64,000 bases of DNA, taken from positions 319,501-383,500 of the forward strand of contig JAODUP010000412.1 of assembly GCA_025642065.1 (NCBI GenBank), written 5' to 3'. The notes under the pieces are model-generated. The model was not told where the DNA came from, ran no database searches, and saw only the letters and a list, made by a program, of their open reading frames with translations. Below are positions 1 through 13,630 of the stretch, one piece after another (the first letter of the stretch is position 1; every line of letters starts with the position of its first letter). A program made the position numbers and the translations under genes. This stretch comes from Paralvinella palmiformis. Its lineage: Eukaryota > Annelida > Polychaeta > Terebellida > Alvinellidae.

Positions 1-1949
1 AAAAACACTACACTAAATCCATTGATTCTGCGACAGACTTTTAATTTAGAGATAGAAAAGTTAAAGGAGTTTGGGACAAGATATATAACTTTGACTGGAG
101 TACACTCTGTTTACTGTTAGTCATCTTGTTTTGTTACACATATAACAAAATATAAGGATTACTGTTGAGCCTTACTTAGCTTTTTTCAATATGAAATCAT
201 AAAAGAGCAGAATTTGGAAGCATATATTTTACGCACTGTACACCACATCTTTGAATGAATCTTATTTCTGATTTTGAAAATCGATCATCCACCAATTAAA
301 ATAACAGTATTGAATAAAATGCTTGAAATTAAACTGTGTATTCAACTCGGTTTATGTGATTATCCAGTGGTATGATATATATGTCAGCTGAAATATCATT
401 GTCTATTCTGCAGCGCAGTTAGAATTCGAAATTAAAGAATAGTTCTCTGACATCTGATATTGTCAGCGACATACTGGCATGAATGCGTATGTCGTAATAT
501 TTTCAGATTGACTTTGTTATCAAAAATTTCCCTCCCCAGCTAATATTACAAAAAACGGCTCATTTATTCCTCTTCCGGTTTCCTGTGCCGTAGTAATATT
601 ACTCATTTAGAGTTTACTCATCGCGCCCTAGCACAACGAGTACTGATCATTTTATCTAGACGCATATGTTGGTTGCTAAGGCAATGTTTATATTTGACAT
701 TCAATTCAGTAATATTTAGAAGTAAAGTCGTGTTTTTTTTCTTCTCCAAATTGGTTTATCTTCAGTGTATCTAGTGAGATTGGCACCTTGTATTAGGCGC
801 GTTAAAAAATAATGTACCGCACATGACAATATTTACACATCTTAAAAAAATGGCATATTAATCATAACTCACCAACGAATAATCCTGACGCCATAATTCA
901 CTGCTATCTTCCCACGGGATAATAGATACAGTTTTATTCAGAAAGATTATTCTTGTCGTGCTTACCAAACAAGGAGAAAATGAAATAATTTAGCAAGTAC
1001 AAATGTCATTGCCGTATAGAGGTTTATATTATTGAGCGATATAATTAAAAGGAAAAGATAGATTTTTACGGCAACTATTGGCTGAAAGAGTGATTACTAT
1101 GAACGAATTACTCTATACTATTCATGCATGATAAGATGTTCTTAATAAAACAAACACATGCAATGTTATCATTAGTTATTCCTTGATTTTAACAAAAGCC
1201 GCAAATTTCTTTTGTTGCTGTTTTTGTTTAGTCGAAGATGCGTATTTTTATGTCTGACAAACATTATTAATGGTATCTTTCAGCTAAAACGTTTTGCATT
1301 TCAATTCTAGGTGAAACTACCCAGCTCTGTTTATCCAGTTTGTATCAGGTGGGTCGCCCCACTGTATGTATGAAATACCAAAATAATTGCTTGAGAATTG
1401 TCATATACCATGCCAGTTCAAGTCCTTCAACTTATTCGGTGTACATATATATCAATATCTCACTCAGATCCATGACTGATATACCGTTTTTGTTTGCCAG
1501 TATGCCGTCCTCTACAAAGATGAGGAATGACTAGAAAATGCCAAGATCCTCAACACTGGATCGTCCTTATATTGCTTACTTGAAAGCGATCTCGTAAAAA
1601 TTTCTAAAACATTAAGCTAGCTCACAGACATTCATAACCTGAGGTAGGACACCAAGAAAGAACATTTGTAGTCTATCTAATGTGGCAAAACATGTGTGAA
1701 ATTATTTGGTTTTTCCATGTCAATTCAAGGCCAGTCACCACTATTGCTCTCTGTCACCATAACAATTGTGCATATATTATAAGAAATTATAGAAACATGT
1801 TATATGGAACTGTTGTGATATTTGATTGTTAGTTAAAAGTAATCAGATCATTTTATCTATATTTCTGAGCAGTATTTCAAAGGATATAATTATACTTACT
1901 TCGTGCTGTTAATATCGTTATTCATTTATCCTACCAGTAGAGGAGTAAA
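1..1949. other. No gene recognised
   Basis: AT-rich non-coding sequence. Only short open frames occur, none with a recognisable domain, splice context or repeat signature. The open frame near 1340-1534 has low-complexity composition and no support. Confidence 0.6.
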
Positions 1950-4900
1950 TATACTGTAATTGTGATAATCAAAACACGCAAAATAGAAATATGGAATAAT
2001 TATGATTATATAGAAATATGAAATCCAAATTATAACTAAACCGATAATTTGCCGATCTTCATATCATTTATTTGTAAACAGAAGTATGTATATGATTTAG
2101 TTTTTCTGCGGGATCTCTAATTCTCACTAGAAGTATTCGATGTTGATGTAGTTTGTTTTCTAAGACTTTGTATTTTGTATTAAAACATTTGCCTGATTTT
2201 TATTCTATTAGATGGTTCGTTGATTTAGTAATTGTTATACATATTAATATATCATACTTCTGAGAGTCGTTTTTAAAACCATGTCCGCTTTCTTCGTTTC
2301 ATCAACACAAAGTCTATAGTTAAATAGTCTTAATTCACGGCAAGAGAATGCCGCCGCCATTTATCGTCAGGTAGCAGATTAACGAGTCTTTCACTACCTG
2401 GCTGAAAAAAATCTATCTAAAACAATACGTGCTTTGATCAACATATCAACGGTAACAGATTTATTTGTGACTCATCGGTGTTTCAACTTCTTCATTTCCT
2501 CATCTCTTGAAAGTACACAGTGACATTGCTGAGGCTCTTCATGAAGGATCCATGACCGCATTAATTATCCTTGATTTATTCGCACCGTTCGACGTAATCG
2601 ACCACCCAATTCTACTGAAACGTTTAGAATTTTCCTGTGGAATCAAGGCAAAATCTTTAACTTGGGTAAACGTCATACCTCGCCGACAGAACTCAGTGTG
2701 TTTCAGCGGCCAATAAAACAACAGGGATCTGTTTTATGACCAAAGAATTACTCTATGTATACCAAACCAGTTGGTGAAAGCATTAAACGGTATAACATTA
2801 AATATCATTTTTATGCCGATGATACACAAGTGTACACGACTTTGAAGTCATGTGATAAATCGGATGATATTTCATCTTCAATTGAAGCTTGTATTGCAGA
2901 CATATGTATTTGGATGAACAGCAACATGCTGAAATTGAATAAGGACAAGACAAAATTCATTGTTTTCTCATCCAAGCAACATGTAAAGAAAACTGAGAAT
3001 CTTCACATTAAGGTAGGATCTAGTTATATAAATTCTTCCATATCTGTAAGAAATCTAGGGCTTATATTAGATAATATCCTAGGAATGGAGAAACAGGTGA
3101 ATTCTATATGTAAGTCCTGTTATTATCAGATAAGAAATATAGGACTTATTTGTAAGTACATAAATGATGAGACATTCAAGACTTTAGTCCAAACCTTTAT
3201 ACTTTCAGGACTCGCCTATGACAACGCATTAATTACTATATAAATTATAATACCACCCTCTTTCTAAAAGCCGCCAACCCTACAGCGAGTGCAGAACTGT
3301 GCTGCACGATTGGTGACACGCACTAGCAAAAGGGAACATATAACACCAGTTTTGTTCAAGCCGCACTGGCTACCTGTTTCATAGATTCAATACCAGTGAG
3401 AAAATGCTCTGATCTGAGTCATATTCACTTTTGAGGGTACGAAGAAGCCATACAGCAATATACGGGGAGAGATCCTTCCGAGCATCAGCTTCCAGACTGT
3501 GGAACGAGTTGCCAAACCACATAAAACTAGCAACAAGTAAAGACTTAAAACCCATTTGTTTACATTGGCGTATTTATAGTTTTAAACCAGTTTATTATGT
3601 ATGAAATGTATTTGATCTATACGAGCTCAGAATATGTTTTAATTGTGTTTTAAATTTTAGGCGCCTTAGAGCAATTTCGGTTGAATAAGTATAACTTACT
3701 CAATTGAAGAAAACCAATAATCTCATCGATGATAAGTGCTCGACTATTAAAATATTCTTCAGATTTGATGAATAAGAATTGATCTCGTGGAAAAAAACAT
3801 TAACCCAATTTTTTATGAACATGTAGTAAATACTTCTAATTATAGATCGTTCGATGAAAATTTTGCCGATTCACTCAAATTCTCCAGAAATGTTAAACAT
3901 CTTTTAAACAATAAAATAGTTGATGCTCTATACGTAACCAAAATTAATTAAAACATGGCTGTTATCCTAGTATTCTGACCTACCATTGCACCATAGAGAC
4001 AAAAGCGAACTGATTTGCCTTTGAAACACCACCGAAGCTGGTGTATTATGGTTTTTATATATTCGTGAAATATTACTGGCCTTGGTCTGGTGCTCCTAGA
4101 GTAATTTAGAACTTTTAAAATAGGAATATACCCTGAAAAGGCAAAACAAGTGTTAAGTTCATTTTATTAATATACATATTTATTAAGATTTCCTGAACCA
4201 ATAGATCTATCAGATGTATCAATACATAATTAATTGCATTCTCTAATTTTGTTCGCATAAATATCCAAAAATTCGATCTAACTAAATGACCATATCGAAA
4301 ATGGGATGATATGCGAACCTGTCGACGGGATTTCGTAATAGTACCAAGAACCTTGTTTTCGGATGTATATGATACACATGGTGGGCGGGAGATACCTAGG
4401 TTCATCTTCGTTTTCCCCATTCCCTACTATATATTTCCACCGAGGAATGTTCCACATAGTTTTAGGATCGAAGTCGCCTAGAATAATATAAAATGATGGT
4501 CACACAACATGTATATTTATCATATTAAAAAAAAAACATAGCACTGATAGTAAAGAGCTACTCTTATGAGCATAATTAATAATATGCTATAATCTTTTCG
4601 ACTTTAATCAGTTACTTCATATTTTTTATGTGAGCCAAATAACTCACTCCACTAAGAAACCGAAAGACGTTCAAAAAGTGTATTCTGGGATCGAATACAG
4701 CTTAATAAATAAATTTATCTAAGAATGTTTCAAGGTCAAATGTTCAATATATTTTGATATAATCACTTCGCTTCACACTATTCTTTACATAATTGTATGG
4801 CATAGAGCCACTTAGACGTTTTCATTAAAGACTTAGTTATGGCTAATATAAGCCTATGTTTTTAGAATTAAATGCGACTAGAACTCAAACGAATGCTTCC

Positions 4901-5170
4901 TGGCTGGCGGGCTGTACGTGTATTTCTAGATAAATATATAGTTGGCTGTATATAAGACTGGATACATCGTTTAATGTTCAGCTTGCAGTTGGCTATTAAT
5001 TAGCCAGTGGCAAAATGCCTGCGTAAAGGGTACTACAATGCTGAAGGATTTGCCACCTGCTATTATATGTAATATTTACCAATATTACTAACAAATAGCA
5101 CCTGGATGATACGAGACACCATACTGTCATAATGCTATGTTGACGTATCCGCTAGGCAGCCTCGTCATAA
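1950..5170 (+). repeat. Dispersed repeat, copy 1 (interrupted)
   Basis: Three blocks match, as reverse complement, the compact copy at 40862-42366: about 1950-2505, 3687-4375 and 5020-5165. Examples of shared anchors are the stretch around 2265-2290 with 42040-42065, the CCCGTCGACAGG-like stretch around 4320-4330 with 41127-41133, and the stretch 5131-5166 with 40898-40930. The gap 2506-3686 is a LINE insertion; the gap 4376-5019 is of unknown origin or is a deletion in copy 2. No coding potential was seen in the repeat itself. Family unknown. Confidence 0.75.
2507..3686 (+). mobile_element. 5'-truncated CR1/L2-type LINE, RT remnant
   Basis: Two consecutive frames encode the end of a non-LTR reverse transcriptase. 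First comes a region with the DLFAPFDVIDHPILL stretch (RT 'D-x-SaAFDtvdH' block; 2507-2716). After a frame break comes the catalytic YADDTQVY block (about 2812-2835), followed by the KLNKDKTKFIVFSS and NLGLILDN blocks (to 3243). The 3' untranslated tail (about 3655-3686) carries the GCGCCTTAGAGCA motif shared with the SINEs at 12867 and 53965. Frame breaks show that it is dead. Its insertion interrupts the dispersed repeat, whose other copy lacks it. The same family occurs at 25840-27190 (shared YADDTQVY...LK(S/P)CDK...ISSS(I/V)EACI). Confidence 0.85.
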
Positions 5171-5179
5171 AGGTCCAAG

Positions 5180-5840
5180 TAATCACTTAAAGTCGGCTTT
5201 GGTGGGACACCTTCACCTAAAGATTGTATACACAGTTATCAATACAGCATTATCTATACAATTAAAATGTTGTTTTATTTTTCCTGCTTCGTGGATACTT
5301 TTTATGTAGAATACGTTTTTCGGTTTCACTTTCATATTATCCATTTAAAAATCATAACTATATGAAAATCAAATGATTTCATAACTAACATTTCGCAAAA
5401 GACCATTAGCATATAATGACATATTGGTACAAAAAGGTTATTTAGTGTCGTTTACTTTTAGTTATATTTGACAACACGTTTAATTCTACAGTAAATAGAG
5501 TACGTCTTATTTGACTGACTGAGAAGTTCTGTTTGCTGATTTCATAAAACTGTGTTTCTTTTGTGTATATCTTAACACGCACACACATTCACCTGCAATG
5601 TCTCCAGTAATCTATTTCCACGTTGTACATCAAAGATAAAATATACCAGAAATGTGTCTCTTTCGTCACAGAACGGAATATATCTGGTAGATAAGTGAGT
5701 TTCGCCTAAAATTTGTTGAATCCAGTTAAGAATAAATATGGAAAACAAAGTATTCTCCAGGATTGATCTTTAGAGTTCCCAGTATTTATACCATCTATCA
5801 TCGTCTGTAGTTTGAAGAATACCTGCTTCAAATGTTTATA
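5180..5840. other. No gene recognised
   Basis: Non-coding AT-rich sequence between the dispersed repeat and the next LINE. I see no frame, splice or repeat signal worth naming. Confidence 0.55.
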
Positions 5841-8024
5841 GTTACGAGGATAGGAATGATTTTGATAAAACTGATTGTAGAAGTTGTCCAAATATGAAAA
5901 GAAAGCAACGTAAATTTCTAAAACTATCTCTTTTGTAAGAGTAGGTCACTGAATTTGAATATGATGCTAAGATGAAATGATTCAATTGTTTCTTGAAATA
6001 GTTTAATGAACAATCCTTTGAGATAATATTACAACACCTATTCAATAAAAGAATATATAGGGAATTTATGGAGTGGCAACCTTTTTGCAAAGATGGAGTT
6101 GCATCTCTCAATGTACATTTGATTTACATTGCCTTGTCTGGTGATCTTCCTAGATTTCATAATTAAAGATGTAAACTTTGTCAAAGGAAATAGGTAATGT
6201 ATTAGATAGATAGTCATGCATAAAGAGTGGTACTTCATACAGATCATTTCATTTCAAGATACCTGTTTTTTCTCTGTTTCTAGTTCTTATGACACGTTTC
6301 TATGCAGTTTATATATATATAGGTTGTGTTCAGTTGAATTTGAATGAATAAAATTATTTGAGTTTCTCAATGACTATAAACTTTGTTTTCGTTGAATTTA
6401 AGGATAGTTCATTTACACAGAACCAATTGAATAATTTGTTTACCTCTACATTTGTATTTGCGGATAACTTCGATCGGATAAATATAGGGATGTGCCACCA
6501 CCAGAAGATAGAATATTCCCAAGTGCGCAATTTACAAAATTATCGATATATTTATATATTAGATATAGCAGCCCGAAGATCGATCGCTGAGGTACGCCAC
6601 ATTCTATCTTCTCCGTACTAGATTTGTTGTTTTCGAGATCGATATTTTGTTTCCTGTTCGACGGATAATTCGCAATCCATTTTTACAAAAATTAATAAAT
6701 TATATATACGAGGATTACAATGATTATTTTTTGGCATATTAAAGAAGCCAGTATAAGATAGGTTAAATTATAGAATATTTTGCCCGGAATCTATAATTGA
6801 ATTTATATGGGAGATTTTGGCATTCCAAAAATGACATCATTTTCTTAAACATTAAATTTTTTCTAGTATTTTAGAGAATGATGGTAATAAGCTAACAGGT
6901 CGATAGAATTAAGAGATGGATTCTATTTGAAATCGTTTCCTTAATAAATTTGGATGATAAATCATCAAAGCCGATTCTAATCTTAGGCTTAAGTGTTTTA
7001 ACAATGTCCATTACAGGTAAGTAGTCAATTTCTTTCATTAACATACTATTCATAATTGGTTTGTCTAGGCAATTTATATTGCTAGTATTTCCCATTGGAA
7101 CATTTTGACAGGTAGTTTTACCAAAGTTGGCAAAGTAGTTATAAAAAGATTCCGCAATTTTCATTTTATTTGATACTTCTTCGTTATCTATTTTAAAAGT
7201 TATCGGAAAATAGAGTTTGTTATTTTGTTTTCCAACGCCTTTTCTAAGTAATTGCCATGCTATTTCCATATTGAATGCATAGCATGTTTGCAAAATATGT
7301 TTCTTTCGAGCTTTTCTTCAGCTTGTTATATTTGTTTATATATTGTTTGTAATTAATTATACTTTGTTTTCTTAGTTTAATGTGAAGTAATTTGGATTTA
7401 GTTCTTGATGAGGTCAATAAACCTATTCTTATCCGCGGTTCACGTTTGATAAATCGCTTATGGATATTTCTTTATTTTGTAGAAGAAAGGCTTTTTCAAG
7501 TGCACATTTATCAATTTCCCTAAATATTGTGTAGACATCGTTTAGGAAATTCAAACGAATGACTTACGTAAAATCAGCTTCATCAAGATAAACCCTGAAG
7601 AAGTTACTATTTTTATCGGAACATGATCTAGTTTTTGTATTTGAGATGAAGGGAAGAGTTGATTTATTTTTAACCGAGTGGAAGGTTTCGACGTGATCAG
7701 CCACATATGTTATAATTATTCAGTGGCTGTATTTTTATTTCAGTTATTTATATATAATGTTGCCGAGGAGGAAGTGATTCTAGTTGGCTTTGTTATGAGT
7801 GGCAATATACATGTTTGTTGTTATTATGAGGTCGTACTTCAGCAGGTTAATGTTAAAATCGCCCATCGTGGTGCTGTGTTTGTTTCGTTGGTTCTTATAT
7901 TCATTAGGTCATCTAATGGTTTTGTAAATATGTCTACGGCAGCTTTGGGTTGATAATTTAGACTATAAATAACTCCCACGATATATGTATACGTAAACCT
8001 TATATATATTATCATGTGGGACAT
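5840..8024 (-). mobile_element. Decayed LINE (endonuclease + RT), minus strand
   Basis: Read on the minus strand the parts lie in the order expected for a jockey/CR1-like LINE. An endonuclease segment (8024 to about 7680) has an IGVIYS...N.QPKAAVDIF stretch and, across a frameshift, a GDFN-like block. An RT N-terminal region (7293-6892) contains KIAESFYNYFANFGK. RT core follows (about 6620-6340) with a degraded GVPQ(G)SIFG block and F-x-G-x2-T-S-L-Y in the place of YADD. The RT C-terminal region (about 6250-5890) has TRQ and SLNYFKKQLNHFIL, the usual end of such proteins. Multiple frameshifts and stops make it non-functional. The element at 22333-23480 appears to be a related copy. Confidence 0.75.
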
Positions 8025-8234
8025 GACAATATCTAATCAAGATATTCCATCCGAGGTGATTATCATATGAAATCAAATAACCCTATATCAATGAATAATT
8101 TGTGATGCGCAAAAGATACGATCATGGCATACATTAAATTACAGTACATAATAATATATAACTGTATCATGAAAGTACATGATGAAACTGAAATGTTCAC
8201 TAATGTAGTTTTGATTTAAGTATATTTATATGAA

Positions 8235-8235
<1 letters not shown>

Positions 8236-8281
<46 letters not shown>
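8236..8281. repeat. (ATT)n microsatellite
   Basis: About 15 uninterrupted ATT/TTA units. Confidence 0.95.
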
Positions 8282-8284
<3 letters not shown>

Positions 8285-8285
<1 letters not shown>

Positions 8286-9205
8286 GTTTAATATATAGAC
8301 ATTATTCTATTATTTTGGTTAAAGTTGTTAATTAATATCACCAATGACAGTAAATCACAATTAATAGACCTCTGAAATGGGGCACTCAATTAATGAACAG
8401 TTGATTGCATAACATATTGTAATTTCACTGAATTAAGATTTGCCAAATAGAGATGCCAGTGAGAATGGATACGTTATTTCTTTTTGTACGAGCGATATAT
8501 GAATAATTAGTGTTCTGAGTCACACTAAAACGTTCTTTACGTTACTATTAATACATGCGCATACCGATCAGCTTACTTTGAAAATCGATTTGATCTGTCA
8601 GCTTTGACGTATCATCATCAATTGGCTAGCCTCTGTGGTGTAGAACAAACTATCGACCGACATCCTCTCAGAAAGCGAATGTCATCATGGCATTCATACC
8701 ACCATATCTTAGAGATCCGGACTATATTGCCGATTTTAATAGACGTGAAGCTTCAAGCGAAGGAAAGCCAGGAACACATCTAAAGGAAGAGACTACATTC
8801 AAAAGTTGACGAGTAAGTGTTATTGGTTTTATGGTTTTATGGAACACAACAGACAGAAATGGAGAGAGGCGTCTATCTGTAACCTATATATTTGTTGTCT
8901 GGATGGTTGGCTGACAGATCTCTCTCTCCATTTCTCTCTGTCTGTGTGTCTTTCTATCAATATGTCCGCCTGTTTGTTTTATTGGGGTTGAAATATCAAT
9001 TAATTATGAAAACACCACAACTCACAATTTGACAATCAGAAACTTTAAGCTGTCTTTTAGGGCAAGAATCTAATTGGTATATACAACTTGGATCTTACCT
9101 GGATCTAATTGACCTCCTTTATTAGAATCGATAGATTTTTAAGTGATCTCAGGTAGACCATTGTTTCGGTTCGTGCAGTTGACGGATATGTTGCTGATGT
9201 TGCTG
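8285..9205. other. No gene recognised
   Basis: Non-coding. A short CT-rich stretch is present around 8918-8950. The short frames have no recognisable domain. Confidence 0.55.
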
Positions 9206-9207
9206 TT

Positions 9208-9362
9208 TTGTGGCCATTTTTTGCGCAAGGTAGGCCGAACGACCTCCAAAGGTAATGAGGCGAAATGAAAACTGAAACACACATATACTGTACGTGGTTT
9301 GAAGCTAGGTGCTATAGATATGTGGCCAGCCGCGCTACCAGTTAGGCCATGGAGGCGCCCCC
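9208..9362 (-). repeat. tRNA-derived SINE, family S1
   Basis: On the minus strand it begins with GGGGGCGCCTCCATGGCCTAAC (A-box region, 9362 inward). A B-box-like part follows, and then the conserved body whose plus-strand form reads GGCCGAACGACCTCCAAAGG (about 9231-9250) and ends in the GTGGCCA...TTTGCGCA motif. Sister copies lie at 25100, 36540 and 49938, with fragments at 10975 and 11335. The B-box is degraded here. Confidence 0.75.
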
Positions 9363-9992
9363 GTTGATGAATAAAAATAATAATAACCATATTTTGACAA
9401 GAATTACGTTCTAAGTCCTATTAAATAAAAAAAGGTTATGATTTATTTTCGTTCCTAGATTTGTTACATAATAACCAGATTGAAGTGTTGTTAATCGTTT
9501 AAAAAGATCACTTTCTTCTCCTGCTGCTCAACGATTAATTACAAATTTTATATTTATTGTTTGCTTTCAAGTTTCAGACATTTTATTTGTGTGTGGGTTT
9601 TTGTTTGGTAAATTAGAATGTAGAAAGGGATTCCTAGCACACTACATTAGTTTGGTAAATTACTAACGCAGAAAAACGATAAAACATTTACAAAAAGTGA
9701 TAGTCAAGAATACACAGAGAAAACCATTCAAAGTTTAATTATAAATACGCGTAGAGAGGGCTTACGCATAAGTCACTTTATATTCTATAAATGTTGTCTT
9801 AACTAATTGAATGTATTGAATATCTAAGTCGATAATGTACTTAATCGCTTCAAATGTCAATCCTTCATTTATTAAAAATCTCCATCTGTTTTGAAAGTTA
9901 GATGAAGAACTTGACAAGTGAAGGCATTAATTCTCGTTAATCTTGCTCTTTATATTAAATACGAATCTAACTACTTTTGACGTAAATAAGTG

Positions 9993-10070
<78 letters not shown>
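9993..10070. repeat. (TA)n microsatellite
   Basis: About 38 TA units ending roughly 35 bp upstream of the proposed start codon of the channel gene. It is potentially a polymorphic element in the 5' leader or in an upstream intron. Confidence 0.95.
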
Positions 10071-10073
<3 letters not shown>

Positions 10074-10105
10074 TGTTTGTGTCATTAATATGATTTCTTT
10101 CAAGA

Positions 10106-10726
10106 ATGCGGAACTGGTGCAATCCACAAAAACAGCGAGATCACTATACTAAATATTTGGAATGGTCTGAAACATGCGACACAGCTCATGGTATTCCTCA
10201 TGTGGACCATGCTAGAGGTAACAATATAACTTTTCAAGCAAGATAAACGCTAACAGGCAACAGTAAGAAATTGAACAGCGAATCTCAATAGGGATAGGGA
10301 TAACTAATTGTATGTATGTGCGGTGTGTGTTTGTCTGTGTGGGGGAGGGCGTGCACAAAGGTATGTTTGCGAGTGTGTTAGTGCGCGTGTGACAGCGAGT
10401 GCACCGGTTTGACAAAAGGGGATTGTTGTTATTATACCATTTTGCAGGAAAGGTCAAAAAGGGCTTCTGGACACTCATGATAGCGATTACATTTTGTATG
10501 GTGGTTTTCAATTTGTATGCAGTAACCAAAGCCTATTCACTACATAAAGTGGTAATGGAGATCAAACTTCATCATCAAAGAGAACTAACTTTTCCAGCGG
10601 TTACCATTTGCAACATGAATCCATTTCGTCGTACGGCGATTGAAAATAGTCATCTTATGCGCGATCCAGAATCAAGCTTTCAAAGACAGCCATCAACGAG
10701 AAAACAACGTACCAAAAGGGCAACCG
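10106..10726 (+). CDS. Channel exons 1-2: N-terminus, TM1, first extracellular block, furin-like site
   Basis: Exon 1 is 10106-10217 and exon 2 is 10448-10726. ATG at 10106 has A at -3 and an in-frame TGA at 10091, so no longer open frame runs upstream without splicing. Residues 24-38 contain the TAHGIPHV block typical just before TM1. The phase-1 join creates Gly38. TM1 is FWTLMIAITFCMVVF. C92 in TICN is the family cysteine that pairs with the later NCYIF cysteine (C458 here). Exon 2 ends with basic residues TRKQRTKR (121-128) and then a phase-1 donor (GTGAGA). Confidence 0.88.
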
Positions 10727-11034
10727 GTGAGATTCCTTCCATTACTGTCTTTTAGTGTGGCAGATTCTATTCATTCTATTTCACCAACTTGCCAAACGGT
10801 AACCTCGGAGTTTCCTTTTCTTCAATTTTAATGAGGCACGTTCTATACATATTATTTCTTGTACCCTCTGCATTGTTCTATTTTGCTGTTGCATTGTGTG
10901 TATAATATTTTCCCGTTATACTACCGAGATGCAGATGACAATCTCTCTCCCTCTCTCTCACTTTTGTGCACAAGATTAGGCCGAGCGACCTCCAGAGGTA
11001 AAGAGGCGAAGTGAAAGATGAAACACCCTACTGA

Positions 11035-11092
<58 letters not shown>

Positions 11093-11093
11093 T

Positions 11094-11133
<40 letters not shown>

Positions 11134-11476
11134 AAAAACTTCACCCTCAAAACAGGATGATAGAGCTAATTCTACTTCCAGACATATTACCTATACATTC
11201 GCCAATGTGATCATTCCCACATGTTTTAGCATACTACCTTTAGCGGTATGTTCTGGGAACACATTCGTAAATATTGATAGATGGCTTCACGAACAATTTA
11301 ATGATGTTTTCATACAAATTGATTGATTTGTTGATTTATGTTTTACGGCCACTTTTGTGAACGTGGTAGCCGAAACGGGCCGAGCAGCCTCCAACCAAAA
11401 TGAAGCGAAGTCAGAAAGCCCGTTAATTCAATCGGTGTTGTATTTAATATGATATGTGACATACGGTATAATTATT

Positions 11477-11515
<39 letters not shown>

Positions 11516-11679
11516 TTAATAAATTATTGTTGTTATTATTATAGTAATATTTAAAATCATTATAGCGCCGCAATTACTATTAATTTTTAAATGCCCGTTT
11601 CACATTATCATAAGATAAACATGTATAGTAGCAATTAATTACGAATAAACTAATGCAGTTTTCTATTTTGTTTACAAAC

Positions 11680-11730
<51 letters not shown>

Positions 11731-13243
11731 TATACACAAATAATACTAATCAGAATTAATGATCGTCGTAAGGATGAGGATTCGTTCCTATTATCACTGT
11801 TACAGGTATGATATCTTACCAGGTAGTCGTAAACAAAGACAAGGGTCAGTTGGAAATATTGGGTAAATAATATTGTTAAACAGCAAAAACTGGCAAAAAA
11901 ATTGTGTCATAAGGGATATATGGGGGTGAGGGAGTGGATGATGAATGTTTTTAATCAGAGTAAGTCTACATCAGTGTAATTCCATCGTAAACTTCTATAG
12001 GGTATAAATATTAATCAATTCAGTATCGCGATTTCTATCAAGACCACGATGTCGAATCGATTTAAAGTTTCTTATTATTATACCAATTGGTTAAATGAAC
12101 TGGGGCCAAGGTATATCTTCGTGACCTGCTGCCGATATGTCATCCAATAAAAACGCTGAAATCAGGATCATCCATAATAGTTAAAGTTCCGTGCATTAAA
12201 GTTCAGATGTTTGGCTATAAATTATTACAATGGAGTTAAAATAAAATATTTATTGGTTATATAATTAATCGTTTTACATTATCGGACGAACGCAAATAGA
12301 TAGATGTTCGGATACCAAAAACAAACCCAGTTTTAAAGACTCTACCAAATCTCCATAATGCTATTTGTATTAACTTCCGTTTCTAGAAGGTGTTCGGCGT
12401 TTCATTATTACCTAATAGAGAAAGTGTTGTCTGTGTAAATATTTTTACTGCCCATTTTCTCTTCAGGTACCTGCGACCGGTGGTTCATTGAGCACAAGGC
12501 GAAATGTTATTTTGTCTCACCTAATATCGGAAACGAGATGGCAAATCGATATTTCTGTGGTATTTACACATCCGTACCTGCCAGTGTTAGAAATGAGGAT
12601 GATAAGAACTTTATCGCTTCGATAACGTAAGTATATTGTTAAAAATCATTCGATTGCCAATAGCAAGTGGGGAAATAAGGCGTAATGGCAGCTAAAAATA
12701 AACCGTTACACGATCTAAATCAAATGATTATTTTGGTCACCTGGCCCGATTCGACTATCCATCTTAAGACATCCATGTCGTGAGTTCGAATCCGATTCCT
12801 AGCCGTATTGAGGTATGTTTTCTGGAAGTCACACCGATATCATATTTCTTATGTCTGACCAGTAATGAGTAGTGATAGCGCAGTTAGTTAGAGCGTAGGA
12901 CTCATAGCCGAACGGTCGCGGGTTCGAGGCTCCGTGAGCTGCAATGCTGTCATGTGGCGACTGGTTCACTCATCCATAAAAAATGAGTACTTGACAGGAC
13001 GCGATGGCTATGTGTGAGTAACGTTTTGCGCCTATAATGGCAGCATGCGTTTTATGCACCCTTGGGATTTGAGATATGTGCTGGGTTGAAACAGGTCTGA
13101 GTCAGGGATAATAATATTGTAAAGCGCCTTAGAGCAGCTTCTAGCTGAATAGGGCGCTATATAAATATCACATATTATTATTATATTATTATTAAATAAA
13201 CTACATACTCCTTCACTCTAAAACATTACCCTTCTTCATTTGT

Positions 13244-13280
<37 letters not shown>

Positions 13281-13599
13281 GGAAGCAGAATGGTCACAAT
13301 TACTATTATAAAGTGGTCGATCATCTCAATGAAAAAGACAAAGATTTTCCGTATTTTAAGATTCCTCAAAGCGACTAACTCTAAATAAAATTTGGAATAA
13401 TTTACATATCAATGGTGAAATCCCTACTGGTTGGTTGACTGAACAAAACACATAGCCTACTATAATGTCACGGCTGAGGATCAATCTTCTAACTCTCATA
13501 AAGGATTATCATAATAAAGTGGTGCTAAACCGTTCCTCGCTCAGCTACGGATATCTTTCTTGTGTATTTGGATTATCCATGAAGAGTTTCCCCCCCCCC

Positions 13600-13630
<31 letters not shown>

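Noticed and set aside
2539..2721. Minus-strand open frame opposite the LINE
   Set aside because: Antisense shadow of the RT block on the plus strand.
12867..12945. tRNA gene with CAT anticodon
   Set aside because: Acceptor and D stems do not pair well, and it continues into a repeat body with an L2-type tail; it is a SINE head. The same applies to the tRNA-like heads at 25248, 36715, 49939 and 60659.
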